The translations under genes were made by a program, and so were the position numbers. Shown piece by piece: positions 34,503-43,970 of a stretch of 64,000 nucleotides of DNA. Under the pieces are notes generated by a model. It was not told the origin of the DNA. It saw nothing but the letters and a program-made list of their open reading frames with translations, and did not search any database. This stretch comes from Colocasia esculenta. Taxonomy: Eukaryota > Streptophyta > Magnoliopsida > Alismatales > Araceae. The stretch is taken from positions 82,343,960 through 82,407,959 of the forward strand of contig CM024755.1 of the NCBI GenBank assembly GCA_014218235.1. The letters are read 5' to 3'. How positions within the stretch are numbered: position 1 is the first letter of the stretch; every line of letters begins with the position of its first letter.

Positions 34503-37112
34503 CGCTCCTCTTTTCCTAGCCCTCTCTTCTAAGGTTGCCCTAAGGTCGCTAAACCAGGGGTCCTGGGTAGATGGAACATCGAGACGCTGGACAATGATTG
34601 TCTCAGTCCGGTGACTCAGAGGGAAGGATAGGGATGAGGCGAGCGATGCCAAAGCGTCGGCCAAGATGTTTTGGGAACGAGGAGTATGGATATAGATGAG
34701 CTTACGGAACTACCTTGCCAATAACGTGACCAGGTCTTGATATGGCTTGAGCTTCGGGTCACGAGTGTGGTAAGTTGAGAGCACCTACCGCAGGACGAGC
34801 TGAGAGTCTCCTATAATTCTGAGGTGCGATGCCCCCAGCAGATAAGCATGCTTGAGACCAGCAAGGAGAGCCTCATACTCTGACATGTTGTTGGTAGCGA
34901 GGAAGGTGAGTTGATATGCAAAGGGGATGGTAATGCCTTCCGGGGTAAGCAGCACAGCTCCAATGCCCCGTCCCTGAGAGTTGAGCGCACCATTGAAGTG
35001 AAGGGACCAGAAGGGATCTTTCATTATGACTGAGAGTTCCTCATCGGGGAATTCCTCTCGGAGGGAGTCACTGTGAGGGAGTGGAAGATGGGCCAGATGC
35101 TCGGCGATGGAGTACCCCTTGACGGCCTTTTGAACCACAAAGGATATGTCAAACTGAGAGAGGAAACTCTGCCAGCGTGCCAGCCGATCGGAACGGACGG
35201 GTTTTTCAAGTAGATAGCGGAGTGGATCCATCTTTGAGATTAGCTTGACCTCGTGGGCTAGGAAGTAGTGTTTGAGCTTTTGGACTACCCACACGAATGC
35301 GGCACAAGTTTTGTCCGCGGTGGTGTACTTGGATTCGGCGGTGCTGAAGAGCCTAGAGAGATAGTACGCTGCCCTTTCTTTCCCAGACTCGTCATGTTGT
35401 GCAAGGACAGCTCCTAGGGAGTCCTCAATGACTGAGAGATACAGGATTAGCGGCTTTCCGGGTACAGGAGGCTGTAAGACTGGGGGATTCATGAGATAAC
35501 TTTTCAGCTCATCGAAGGCTGCTTGGCATTTGTCATTCCATTCGAATTTTGCCCCTCCCTTCAAGAGATCATAAAATGGGTGACATCTCTGTGAATGCTG
35601 CGAGATAAATCTTCTGATGAACTGCAAACGCCCGATTAACCCTCTTAATTGTGAGATGTTCTTTGGAGGAGGAATTTCTGCTATTGCCTTGGCCTTGTTA
35701 GGATCGATCTCAATGCCCCACTTGCTGACTATGAAACCTAACAGCTTTCCTGATGAGACCCCGAACACGCACTTTTTCGGATTCATTCTCAGCTGATATT
35801 CTCTCGACCTCTGCAACACCTTGGCTAGGATTTCGGGGTGTTCTCTCCTAGTTCTTGACTTCACCAAGATGTCATCCACGTATACCTCTACATAAACGTG
35901 CATCATATCGTGGAAGATGGCCATCATCGCCCTCTGATAAGTAGCGCCGGCATTCTTTAACCCAAACGGCATGACTACATAGTAGTACGTTCCCCAGGGC
36001 GTGGTGAAGGATGTTTTCTCTTGATCTTCAGGAGATAGACGGATTTGGTTATATCCTGAATACCCATCCATGAATGAGAGGGTTTGATACCCCGCAGTGT
36101 TATCGATAAGCACATCAAGATGAGGAAGCGGGAAGTCGTCCTTCGGACATGCCTTATTCAAATCCCTGAAGTCGATGCAGATTCTGACTTTGCTGTCTTT
36201 CTTCATGATAGGGACTATATTGGCCACCCAGTTCGGATAGAGCATTACCCTGATGAATCTAGCTTTATGGAGTTTATCTACTTCGTCCTTCATCTTCAGG
36301 GCCATGAGTGGGTGGAATCTTCTGAGTTTCTGCTTGATTGCTTTTGCCCCTTCTTTCAGTACCAGTCGGTGCTCCACTAGTGAGGGGTCTAGACCGGGCA
36401 TGTCCTCGTAAAACCAGGCAAATGTGTCCTTGTACTCCCTCAGGATTTGCACCAGTTCCTCTTCTTCGTCGGGAGGGAGGTTTGCTGAGATAATCACAAT
36501 CCTGGGATCTTCTTCTGTTCCAAGGTTGACTTCCTTAGTAGATTCATCCACTGCCATTGTGGGCTCATCGAACCTTCTTACTCCACTGGCATATTTTTTG
36601 GCAGCGTCATCTACTTCGCTATCCTCTTCATCGACTGGGTCCTCATCATTCATTATTTCGTAGACACCAAATCCGTCGTCTATGAACACCCCATCCTGCT
36701 CAAACACTTCTTCGAACACCAGCGCTTCTCTCGTGAACTCCTCTATCAATAGCAGCGCTTGACACCGCCGAGCTAGCTCTTGAAGATATCTCCGGGGAAT
36801 AGCTTTTCCCCGCTGCTTCCTAGGACGCTGCTTGAAATTGGTGGATGGCGGGATGACCTGACTCTCTATCCTAGGCCTATCTATCTTAACTCTAGACTCA
36901 CCTACCCTAGACTCTCCTAGACTAGACGACTCTACAGGACTGGGGGAGGACATGGTGTCCTCGAAGAGAATGGCTCCTAATGAAGGAGCAGGAGGGGAAG
37001 CCCCAGCCGAGGGGTGCCCCTTATCAGAAGAGTGCAGGACGTATGCCGGCTCCTCGACCTCAATGTGCATTTGAAAGTGGACGTTTTTTTTTTGGAGATC
37101 GGAGGAGAGCAT
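34503..37112 (-). pseudogene. pol: Tat reverse transcriptase, RNase H and second (archaeal-type) RNase H
   Basis: A 775-codon open frame (37112-34785), then stop-broken continuation to 34503. After an acidic N-terminal linker come the RT blocks (AWFYEDMPGLDP, KVRICIDFRDLNKACPKDDFP, MDGYSGYNQI, MPFGLKNAGATYQR) and an intact active site YVDD near 35871-35883. A first RNase H follows (LILYLSVIEDSLGAVLAQ). The second RNase H, characteristic of Tat/Ogre, starts at LHFNGALNSQGRGIG; the expected catalytic Asp (F-D-G-A) is Asn. TAG stops at 34785 and about 34710 fall where Gln and Trp are expected. Confidence 0.9.
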
Positions 37113-37229
37113 GCAACAGGAGATGGTGACCTCATGGTTACTTGGATCAGCTTGAAGAGCGGAGAGGACAACCGGTGGGAGCTCGGGTGTAAGGAGGCGG
37201 TGCGCCGCCGTGAGGAGCTGGGGAGTCAG

Positions 37230-37604
37230 CTAGATCAGCAAAGGAGGAGAGGATGGAACTAGACTGGGAAGGAGGGAATCCAGGAGGGATGGGTGGATGG
37301 CTAGGCAGGTGCCTTTCCAGAGCTCGTCAATGGTCTTCCCCTCTTCGTAGGGGATGTCTGGCTCTCCTACGTCTGAGGCATCGCTCATGAGCTGCCTTTT
37401 GGATGTGATGGCAATGGGTGGATCTAGCAACTCTTCTGCAGCTGGCGGCCAGGTTCTCTCCTCTTCCCAGAATAGTCGGCTGAAGGCGATGGTGATGTCT
37501 TCTATGTCGAACCATCTATACCACTCAGCCTCTGGGTCCCCTATCTTTCTCCTCCTGGTTGGACGGAGGGCTTCTAGGGCTCTATAGGTCAGCAACGGGG
37601 CCAT
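37230..37604 (-). CDS. Short ORF between Tat protease and RT
   Basis: A 124-codon open frame with no domain I recognise: it begins MAPLLTYRALEAL and includes EAEWYRWFDIEDITIAF. It lies between the G-patch region and the RT frame and is in a different frame from the RT. In Ogre relatives this interval contains an intron joining gag-PR to RT, so the ORF may be partly intronic or a remnant of the polyprotein. Weak evidence for an independent protein. Confidence 0.4.
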   Translation of the reverse strand: MAPLLTYRALEALRPTRRRKIGDPEAEWYRWFDIEDITIAFSRLFWEEERTWPPAAEELLDPPIAITSKRQLMSDASDVGEPDIPYEEGKTIDELWKGTCLAIHPSLLDSLLPSLVPSSPPLLI

Positions 37605-37714
37605 GTGCCGAGAGAAGTTCGGCCATGCACCTCATGTTGTGAGAGTTCCGCCTCGACTACCACGGTATTATATCCCGGTTGGGAAGATCCCCTGATAAAG
37701 TGACACTAGAGTGT

Positions 37715-38770
37715 CTAGGTGAGTGGCTCTCGGTCGGCCTTGAGAGTGGATGTGCTGGATGACCATGGTTTGGATTTTTCCCTATACCCTAGGCCCCATC
37801 GGCTATTCATGACAACGTCAGGGATGGGTTTGACTATTCCCTGTAGCTCTGCCCCTAGGCCCTTGCCTTCTTCATACCCCAGATTCATCATAATTTGCCA
37901 CCCCTTTGTGCTTAGTGGCTCTTTTCTCTTGACCGCATTAACCCGGGCTAGGTTGACCTCTCGCTTGGACTGGAACGTGTAGCTCCAGGGGTAGTTGATG
38001 TCTAGCACTGAGACAATGGGTTTGTTGGCTGGCCACATGGCTGGGAGGTGGGTATCGTGGAGGGCATCTATGGAGTGGGTGGTAGCTATGCTCTTGACTT
38101 TGATAATTCGCCCTTGGAAGGGGAACTTCAGACACTGGTGTGCGGTAGATGGCACAGCCCCGAGCGCTTCCAGCCATGGACGCCCTAGGATGGCCTTGAA
38201 CATGGGATCAATATCTAGGACGTAGAAGTCTACTGTGATGGCGAGGGGTCCCAGTTCAGCTTGGACAGTTACCATGCCGTGACAGGATCTTCTGGAGTTG
38301 TCATATGCGGCAATGGTGGTGGGTGTTGGTCTTAGCATCCCTTCTGACAGGTCGCAGGCCCTCAGAGTGCTCAGCGGGCAAACATATATGGATGCCCCCG
38401 TATCGACCAGTGCTGCTCCCACTGCTACACGATTAATGACTAGGGTGACGCAGAGTGGGAGCCTCCTGGCTTCTGGGGGTGCTAGTTCTCTTTCTGCAAA
38501 AGTGATTGCCGGCACACGAGTCACCATGGCCAGGGCACTAGGTAGCTTATCAGCCAGCATGTCTTCATTTACGACTACCTTCTGTAGGAAATTCCTCAGG
38601 GCTTCCTGGTGCTCTTTAGACTTCTTTATCAGCTCCAGAATGGAGATCTTGGCTGGAACATGATCCAGGTGCTTGAGGATATCATAGTGGGTTCCGGGTA
38701 GCGGCTCAATCAACCCCTCATCTTGCGTTTGCTGCTGAGCTTGTTGTTGCGGTGGCGGTTGCAGGACCTG
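37715..38770 (-). CDS. Tat aspartic protease with G-patch
   Basis: A 332-codon open frame (38713-37715). The protease active site reads ALVDTGASIYVCPLS (about 38400), followed by FKAILGRPWLEALGAVPS, the conserved ILGRPWL flap-side motif. Toward the C-terminus is a G-patch: a Trp-containing MMNLGYEEGKGLGAEL and later RWGLGYRE, with the Gly spacing of RNA-binding G-patch domains. A protease-linked G-patch is known in Tat/Ogre elements and is thought to bind nucleic acid. A TAG at about 38771-38773 separates it from gag where Gln is expected, so the polyprotein is interrupted. Confidence 0.8.
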   Translation of the reverse strand, partial: QVLQPPPQQQAQQQTQDEGLIEPLPGTHYDILKHLDHVPAKISILELIKKSKEHQEALRNFLQKVVVNEDMLADKLPSALAMVTRVPAITFAERELAPPEARRLPLCVTLVINRVAVGAALVDTGASIYVCPLSTLRACDLSEGMLRPTPTTIAAYDNSRRSCHGMVTVQAELGPLAITVDFYVLDIDPMFKAILGRPWLEALGAVPSTAHQCLKFPFQGRIIKVKSIATTHSIDALHDTHLPAMWPANKPIVSVLDINYPWSYTFQSKREVNLARVNAVKRKEPLSTKGWQIMMNLGYEEGKGLGAELQGIVKPIPDVVMNSRWGLGYREKSKPWSSSTSTLKADREPLT

Positions 38771-41038
38771 CTAGGGGTTTGTGGAAGTGGTGGTGGTGGA
38801 GATAGGTGGGTACGGGCGGCGAAAGACTCGCCCGCTCCGTAGGGTGGTCGGATTGGTAGGTGGCTGTCTAGCGGAGGATAATGTTGCGGCGGAGGGTTGG
38901 TCCGGCCCAAGTGGTGGTAGGATGATGGGTGAGGGAGTAGGTATGATAGGGGGTAGAGGGATGGAGACAGGTGGAGCGAAAGGTAAGATGATGGGTGAGC
39001 TAACAACTGGCGCGGATGCTGAACCGACGGGCAGTATGACGGCGTTGGCCATGGAAACTACAGGAGGGACTGACTGGGGAGCCGTGTAGGCTGGTTGTAT
39101 TGTTTGGGATTGGACAGGATATTGGTTAATGGCCATCATTTGCTGAACATCTAATTCATCATCGTACGTCCAGTTTGCTTGCGGAGGAGGGTGGTGGACG
39201 ATGGGGTTTACCTGGGCAGGCTGCTGTGGTGGTGGGTTTGAAGCTGGTGGATGGTTTGGTAGGGGGTTATGGACGATCCCAAGATCCTGCAATGGCTGCT
39301 AGTGTTGCTGCTGCTGTTGTTGTTGAGGGGGTGGTTGGCGATGTTGCCTCTGCTGCTGCTGTTGCCTCTGCCTTTCCTTGATATCTCCGATCACTTGCCG
39401 GAGGGCTGTCCAATCTATCCTGTGCTGCTCATGCAAGTCATACACCAGATCTTTGAATGTAAAGCAATGGTCGATGGTGTGACCAGGCTGCCGGTGGAAG
39501 ACGCAGTACTGGGTTTGATCCACACTGGGGTTCAAGGGTCTCTCAGGAGGGAGCCTAATGGCGTCTGTGGAGAGCAAGGCCAAGATTATGTCGGAGAGTG
39601 TCTCCGGCAATGGCGGGTAGTGAGTTCTCCTATGGCCCATGGGACGCCTTTGCTGAGAGCCATCAGGAGGTGGCACTTGGTTGTATTGGCGTGGTGGTTG
39701 TCCTTGTGGCGGATGGGTGGGGTTCTGCCCCTGGGCATTATAAGGTTGACGATTTTGGCTCTGGCCGGTAGGGTTGAACGCGCTCACTTGCTCGTTCACT
39801 TGGACGCCCTCAGTGACTGGCCCCTGAGGCTTTCTTTGGAACCGAGATTTTTGCGGTTCGAACATGGAGTGGATGGGAGAATCTTTGAGCTGGGTTTGGA
39901 TAAACTGGGCCCGGCTGTAGAGTTGATGCATGGTGGTGATGTCATTCATCGCCAAGATGTTTCTGTAGGCAGGCATGGCATTGGCGATGATGATCTTCAC
40001 CTTCTCCCCCTCTGGAAGGTATCCCGGAACTCTGGTGGCCATTTGCCTCCACCTATCGGCATACGAGGCAAAATCCTCGTCCGACTTCATCTTTTCAGCC
40101 ATGAGATCCGTGAGAGAGTATTCAGGCCCGACCCTGTCTTGTAATTGTTCGAGGAATTTGGCCATCATGACAGTGAAGTCCTCAGTGTCTTTGGGTAGCA
40201 GGGAGTAGAACCAATCTAGGGCGTACCCGTCCAATGACCGACGGAAGAGATATGCCATGAGGCGGCGGTCATGCTGATAGGGGGCGGACTCATAGATGAA
40301 GTCCTTGATATGAGTGTAAGGATTGCCTGAGCCGTTGTACTTGTGGTACTTCGGCAGCTCGGATGGAGAGGGGACCCATAGACCATTGAATCTTGGCATG
40401 TGAACATCATGATGCTGCCTAGGGTAGACTTGCTTCCAGAGCTCTTGGAGCTCCTTCTTGATGGATGCCCACTCGGACATCATGTCCGGTGCGGCAGATG
40501 GCTGAGCGTACATAGACGAGGCATGAGAGGTAGGCCTGGCGCGTGGCTCAGGACGATGAGGGGAGTAACATGGCTGATACGGCGGAGACCGGGGCCTCGA
40601 CTCATGGGGCATGTAGTGCTCCGACTCAAAGGGCGTGAACCGGATGGTCCGCGGCCGGATGGGGGTGTTGTCGGCTTGTCCCATGGCGACATGGGGGCCG
40701 GAGGCAGCTGCTGCGGCGCGTGATGTGCCCGCTCTTGGTGAGGTTGAGGAAGCGGCCTTTCCTTTGATGGCCGTCATGAGGGTTTGGATCTGGGACTGAT
40801 CAAGCCGGGGAATTAAGCGCAGGAGTTGAGTGGCCTGATCATCCGACTGGGGAGGATGAATGTTCTGAGACGGGCTGCCCTCGTTGTGACGGCGACCTTC
40901 AGAGGTATGGACAGCAGCGACCTAGGGCGAGGTCGACTCCCCGAAGAGATCGTGAGGAAGGGAGTCCTCGTAGTCTTGGGAGGTGTAGAGGGCAGGGTCC
41001 TGCTTCTCATCATAGACCGGGTTCAGGTATGACTCCAT
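38771..41038 (-). pseudogene. gag: Tat gag
   Basis: Start ATG at 41038 (first Met after the leader, with acidic N-terminus). A TAG at 40922-40924 interrupts early, then 492 open codons follow (40777-39299). The capsid core includes LPKYHKYNGSGNPYTHIKDF, the LDGYALDWFYSLL block and SYADRWRQMATRVPGY. A Gln/Pro-rich region follows, then a lone half-knuckle-like CVFHRQPGHTIDHC (C-x2-H rather than CCHC). A poly-Gln stretch (about 39302-39370) precedes a TAG at 39299-39301, then a Pro-rich linker to 38774. All three stops are TAG and could come from Gln or Trp codons. This protein would form the particle core. Confidence 0.85.
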
Positions 41039-41384
41039 ATTTGACATGCGAGCACAGAAAGGTGGGGAAAGCTTTTCCAGACTTAAGAGGGATGCCCTAA
41101 CCTAGACAGACTCTTTGTTTCCTAAACAAGCAATCCTATGCAGACAAGAGGAAAGAGAAAATGTCTCACCCAAAGCAAGCAGTTGGCAATGATGATGGTC
41201 TTTTCTTAGTTGATTCAAGTTTGCCTTTTAGTGGTTTGACTTTTAGCAAGTTCTCTCCGAGTAAGGAAGGGTTTCCTAAATGGGAGAAGGCTTCCAACTT
41301 CGGGTATGACTAGGGTTCTCTCAACCTTACCAAATGAACTTTAGACTCGATCCTAGGTGGCGACGGGTACAACCAGCCCGGCGA

Positions 41385-41402
41385 CCGTGTGGGAATCCAC
41401 GG
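41385..41402 (-). ncRNA. Conserved GATTCCC hairpin in the Tat leader
   Basis: Arms CCGTG and CACGG around the loop GATTCCCA on the minus (sense) strand, with CCTCCGTAAGTC upstream and GGTTGTACCC downstream. Against Tekay copies (CCATG/CATGG) the third pair is G-C instead of A-T: both sides changed together. Confidence 0.55.
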
Positions 41403-41618
41403 TCAGCGGGGACTTACGGAGGCCCTCAAGCGAGTGCTCTAGTCGGACACAAGGAGTATGTGGCCGAGAGAGCGAGTGTTGCTGAGGAGGAAACCTATAC
41501 GATGAATATGGAAAAATGTATGCAAACCCTATGTGCACCGGAGTGCATGCAAAATTCTAACCTAGTACTAACACAACAAGAATTAGGACTAATTGATCTC
41601 AGAGGCAGAAGACGACAA

Positions 41619-42035
41619 GGTAGATGCCGCGACCCAGATCGCGACAACCAGACTGTCCCTTTCCTTCTCACAGTGGACAGAGAGCAATTAGATCCTAATT
41701 ACGCACGAAAAATCGAACAACCCTATAACATACAAGACTAGCAATCTCTCAAGAGCATGGAAAAGGCAGGGTATGATGGACTATGGATGGAATATGTAAC
41801 AAATGAACCCAAATTTGCAAGGAAACTCAAAAGACCATGGCACTGACCTGATCGCGACAATACCTCCGTCGCCTCCCCTAATGCGACGACCACCGTGTCG
41901 CGTTCTTTGCAGACTCAACAGATCTTTAAATAACGCAAGAAAGTGTACGGGCAGAGTGCGTACCTGGTGGCAACGCTGCTCCTGACCGCGACGTTGCAGG
42001 TGTCGCTATGCTGATCACGACGTTTCTATTGTCGC
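41619..42035. repeat. GCGAC inverted-repeat array in the Tat leader
   Basis: Units with 9-bp spacers: ACGAC-N9-GCCGC near 41621, GCGAC-N9-GTCGC near 41856, GCGAC-N9-GTCGC near 41883, GCGAC-N9-GTCGC near 41989, and ACGAC-N9-GTCGC near 42017. Confidence 0.85.
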
Positions 42036-42171
42036 CTTCGCACCCAGAGTTGCAGAGCACCAAGAAACTCAAAGAAAGAGAACCATAAACTGAAAACTGA
42101 TCACACAACACACCTGTTAGACGATAGGGACGGCAGGGAAAAGGAAGAACAAGCGTGATGGGCACAAGTGG

Positions 42172-42188
42172 TCCCACCGTGATCGCCA
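42172..42188 (-). other. Primer binding site of the Tat element
   Basis: TGGCGATCACGGTGGGA on the minus strand, five bases after the LTR end. It resembles the TGGCGCC...GTGGGG sites of other Tat elements; I do not assign the tRNA. Confidence 0.75.
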
Positions 42189-42349
42189 AAAGGTGTAATC
42201 ACGGGATTTGTATCCCCTTTTGAATTGATGTGAAGATGTAGGGATTAGGAACTGACCGTGATCGCCACCAATGCAGTCGCCTCTTGATATTCAGATGGAG
42301 GGCTGACTACGTTGGAAAGGAAAAGTGAAGGGGAGGGCGTACCTGATAA

Positions 42350-42445
42350 TGCGACAGGACGGGAGTCGCGATGCTTTCATGTGAACGCGACGTAGGCAAT
42401 GGCGCCTTCTTGATCGCGACACAGCAGTCGTCGCCTTCCTCTTCA
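42350..42445. repeat. GCGAC cluster, Tat 5' LTR
   Basis: Twin of 24345-24440 with one arm base changed (first unit reads GCGAC-N9-GTCGC with an A in the spacer). Confidence 0.8.
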
Positions 42446-43134
42446 GTGGATGGAGACTTGGGTTCTTCGTCTTCCTGCTCCTCAGCTGGCCGAGGGTCAA
42501 GAGCCTCACCTTGCTCTGACCTTTAAACACCTGCCAAAGTGATTTAAACAAACAAGAAACCCATTAGAATTCGTGTGTAGATGATCTATTCAATGAAAAG
42601 CATGAAAACATGAACTATAATGGGGGGAACTCACAAGATTGGGGCTTTTAGCCCCTGTGGGTGTTAAGGATAGGTGTGTGTGTCGTGATCTAATGCTAAG
42701 CTAGAAAGAAAACGAAACTATGCATGCATGAAATCAATGAAATAAAGAGAAGAGGGAAGAGGAGATTGTGTAGCCGATGGGAAAACACCCTGGAGGGCTC
42801 TTGCTGATCGTCTGGAGGGAGAACTCTCTTCGTGGAAGATGAAGCTCTCTTGCTCAGTGAACTAATGAATCCGGCCTTGCCCAAAAAGATGTAGATACGA
42901 GGTACTTATGGGTGATTATTTCCAACTCGGGTCTGAGAGGAATAATGGGCAAGAGTCCGATTTTGGGTAAGTATGGCTGTGCAAGGGCTATTGGAACTTG
43001 GAAAGGGACATGTTAGGAAGGTCTCCTCCGAATTTGAGAGGATTTGGACGTGATTTGGACGTCCAAACGAAGCAATTACCATCAATAGCATGTGTCCAAG
43101 TTGGCTTCGGATTGAGTTTCCTGCTTAAGGTCCA

Positions 43135-43315
43135 TAATGCGACGGCCGAAGTGTCGCCTTCCTGAATGCGACGGCTCGATACGTCGCCTTCCTCATATGG
43201 AAGGTGACTTAAGTCATTTTGATTTTCTGAGGATTTTAAAATATGGAATTATTATCGCGACATAGGGCATGTCATTTTCAGGAAGGCGACCAAGGACCTG
43301 TCGCCTTCTGGTCTT
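43135..43315. repeat. GCGAC cluster, Tat 5' LTR, U3 side
   Basis: Twin of 25130-25315. One unit here is GCGAC where the other LTR has GTGAC, showing CpG decay since insertion. Confidence 0.8.
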
Positions 43316-43560
43316 TTCTGCATTTTGGCATGTAATGTGTCCAATCAACCATGCACAACCTTCGGGATGAAATATCGGATTTTATACTCAGAGAGCTATA
43401 GTGAAAGAGATTGATTTGACCAGGAAGGGTCCTCCAGGGCGATGAATTAATGGAAATGATGTCATGATCGGAGAAAGCCAGTTTGACGCTGATGATCCAA
43501 CGCGGGGCATCAATGATACGACAAGGGATTTTGCTCGACTTATGGGTCAGAAATGGGTGT

Positions 43561-43662
43561 TGCTGTACTTGGACCATCGTTCCACCAGTCATTCTTGAAT
43601 GACCACCCCATTTGCTGCTGCTCTGGCCTTGGCTCATGCCTGGGAGTTTGCTTCAGAGCCAT
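43561..43662 (-). pseudogene. Sirevirus 3' ORF, N-terminal segment
   Basis: ATG at 43662 opens a frame MALKQTPRHEPRPEQQ, rich in Gln and charged residues, ending at the Tat insertion. It continues in frame at 24187 (NHDPSKRKS). The same frame is open further upstream to about 43740, so the true start is uncertain. With 23926-24187 and 1593-3163 it makes one ORF scattered over 42 kb. Confidence 0.6.
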
Positions 43663-43884
43663 GGAATCTGGAGATGAAGGAAGAAGAGACAGGATGGAAG
43701 AAACTAGAAGTTGTAGAGTCTCGTTCTTCCGGAGTTGTAGGAGAGGAGGGAAGTTTCAAAAGATGGGAAGTGGAAGAGGTAGGGTCAAGCTAGGGTTATG
43801 ATCTTTAAAAGTAGGATCGACACCTAAAGAGGGGTGATAAGAAAAGCTAGAGGTTCACCTAACCTAAATTGGAACTGGCGACTT

Positions 43885-43970
43885 GGTGAGGTTGTGTCAA
43901 CACAAGAGTGAAGTGTGTCGACCTAAGATCATGTTATGTCGACACAGGAAGGAAGTGTGTCAACCTAAGA
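43885..43970. repeat. TCGACACA inverted-repeat array, spacer copy 1
   Basis: Three units, all with 9-bp spacers: TCAACACA-N9-TGTGTCGA, TCGACCTA-N9-TATGTCGA and TCGACACA-N9-TGTGTCAA. Confidence 0.85.

Larger units (their letters stand above)
41039..42171 (-). other. Tat 5' leader
   Basis: About 1.1 kb between PBS and gag with no convincing sense ORF; the plus-strand frame at 41334-41741 lacks any known motif. It contains the GATTCCC hairpin (41385-41402) within an approximately 80-bp block shared with Tekay LTRs, and a GCGAC array at 41619-42035. Confidence 0.7.
24188..43560 (-). mobile_element. Tat-lineage Ty3/gypsy element with two antisense spliced genes
   Basis: The minus strand gives the 5' LTR (43560-42194), a PBS of TGGCG type, leader, gag, PR with G-patch, RT-RNase H-second RNase H, integrase, a tandem-repeat spacer, an antisense gene region, PPT and the 3' LTR (25559-24188). 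Dual RNase H, a G-patch and antisense ORFs before the 3' LTR are known features of Tat/Ogre-type elements. By eye the LTRs differ at about 35 positions over 1.36 kb without visible internal indels, so it is the youngest large insertion here. A clean target duplication is not seen: the outer end of the 5' LTR lacks five bases (CTACA). Confidence 0.9.
42194..43560 (-). repeat. 5' LTR of the Tat element
   Basis: Ends GATTACA in sense at 42194. The outer end should be TGTAGACACCC but lacks its first five bases at the junction with the Sirevirus ORF (43561). It contains the same two GCGAC clusters as the other LTR (42350-42445 and 43135-43315). Confidence 0.95.

Noticed and set aside
39269..40144. 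291-codon plus-strand ORF
   Set aside because: Shadow of Tat gag, which has clear capsid motifs on the minus strand over the same bases.
41334..41741. 135-codon plus-strand ORF in the Tat leader
   Set aside because: No recognisable motif; it overlaps the conserved hairpin block and the GCGAC array, which explain the sequence better.
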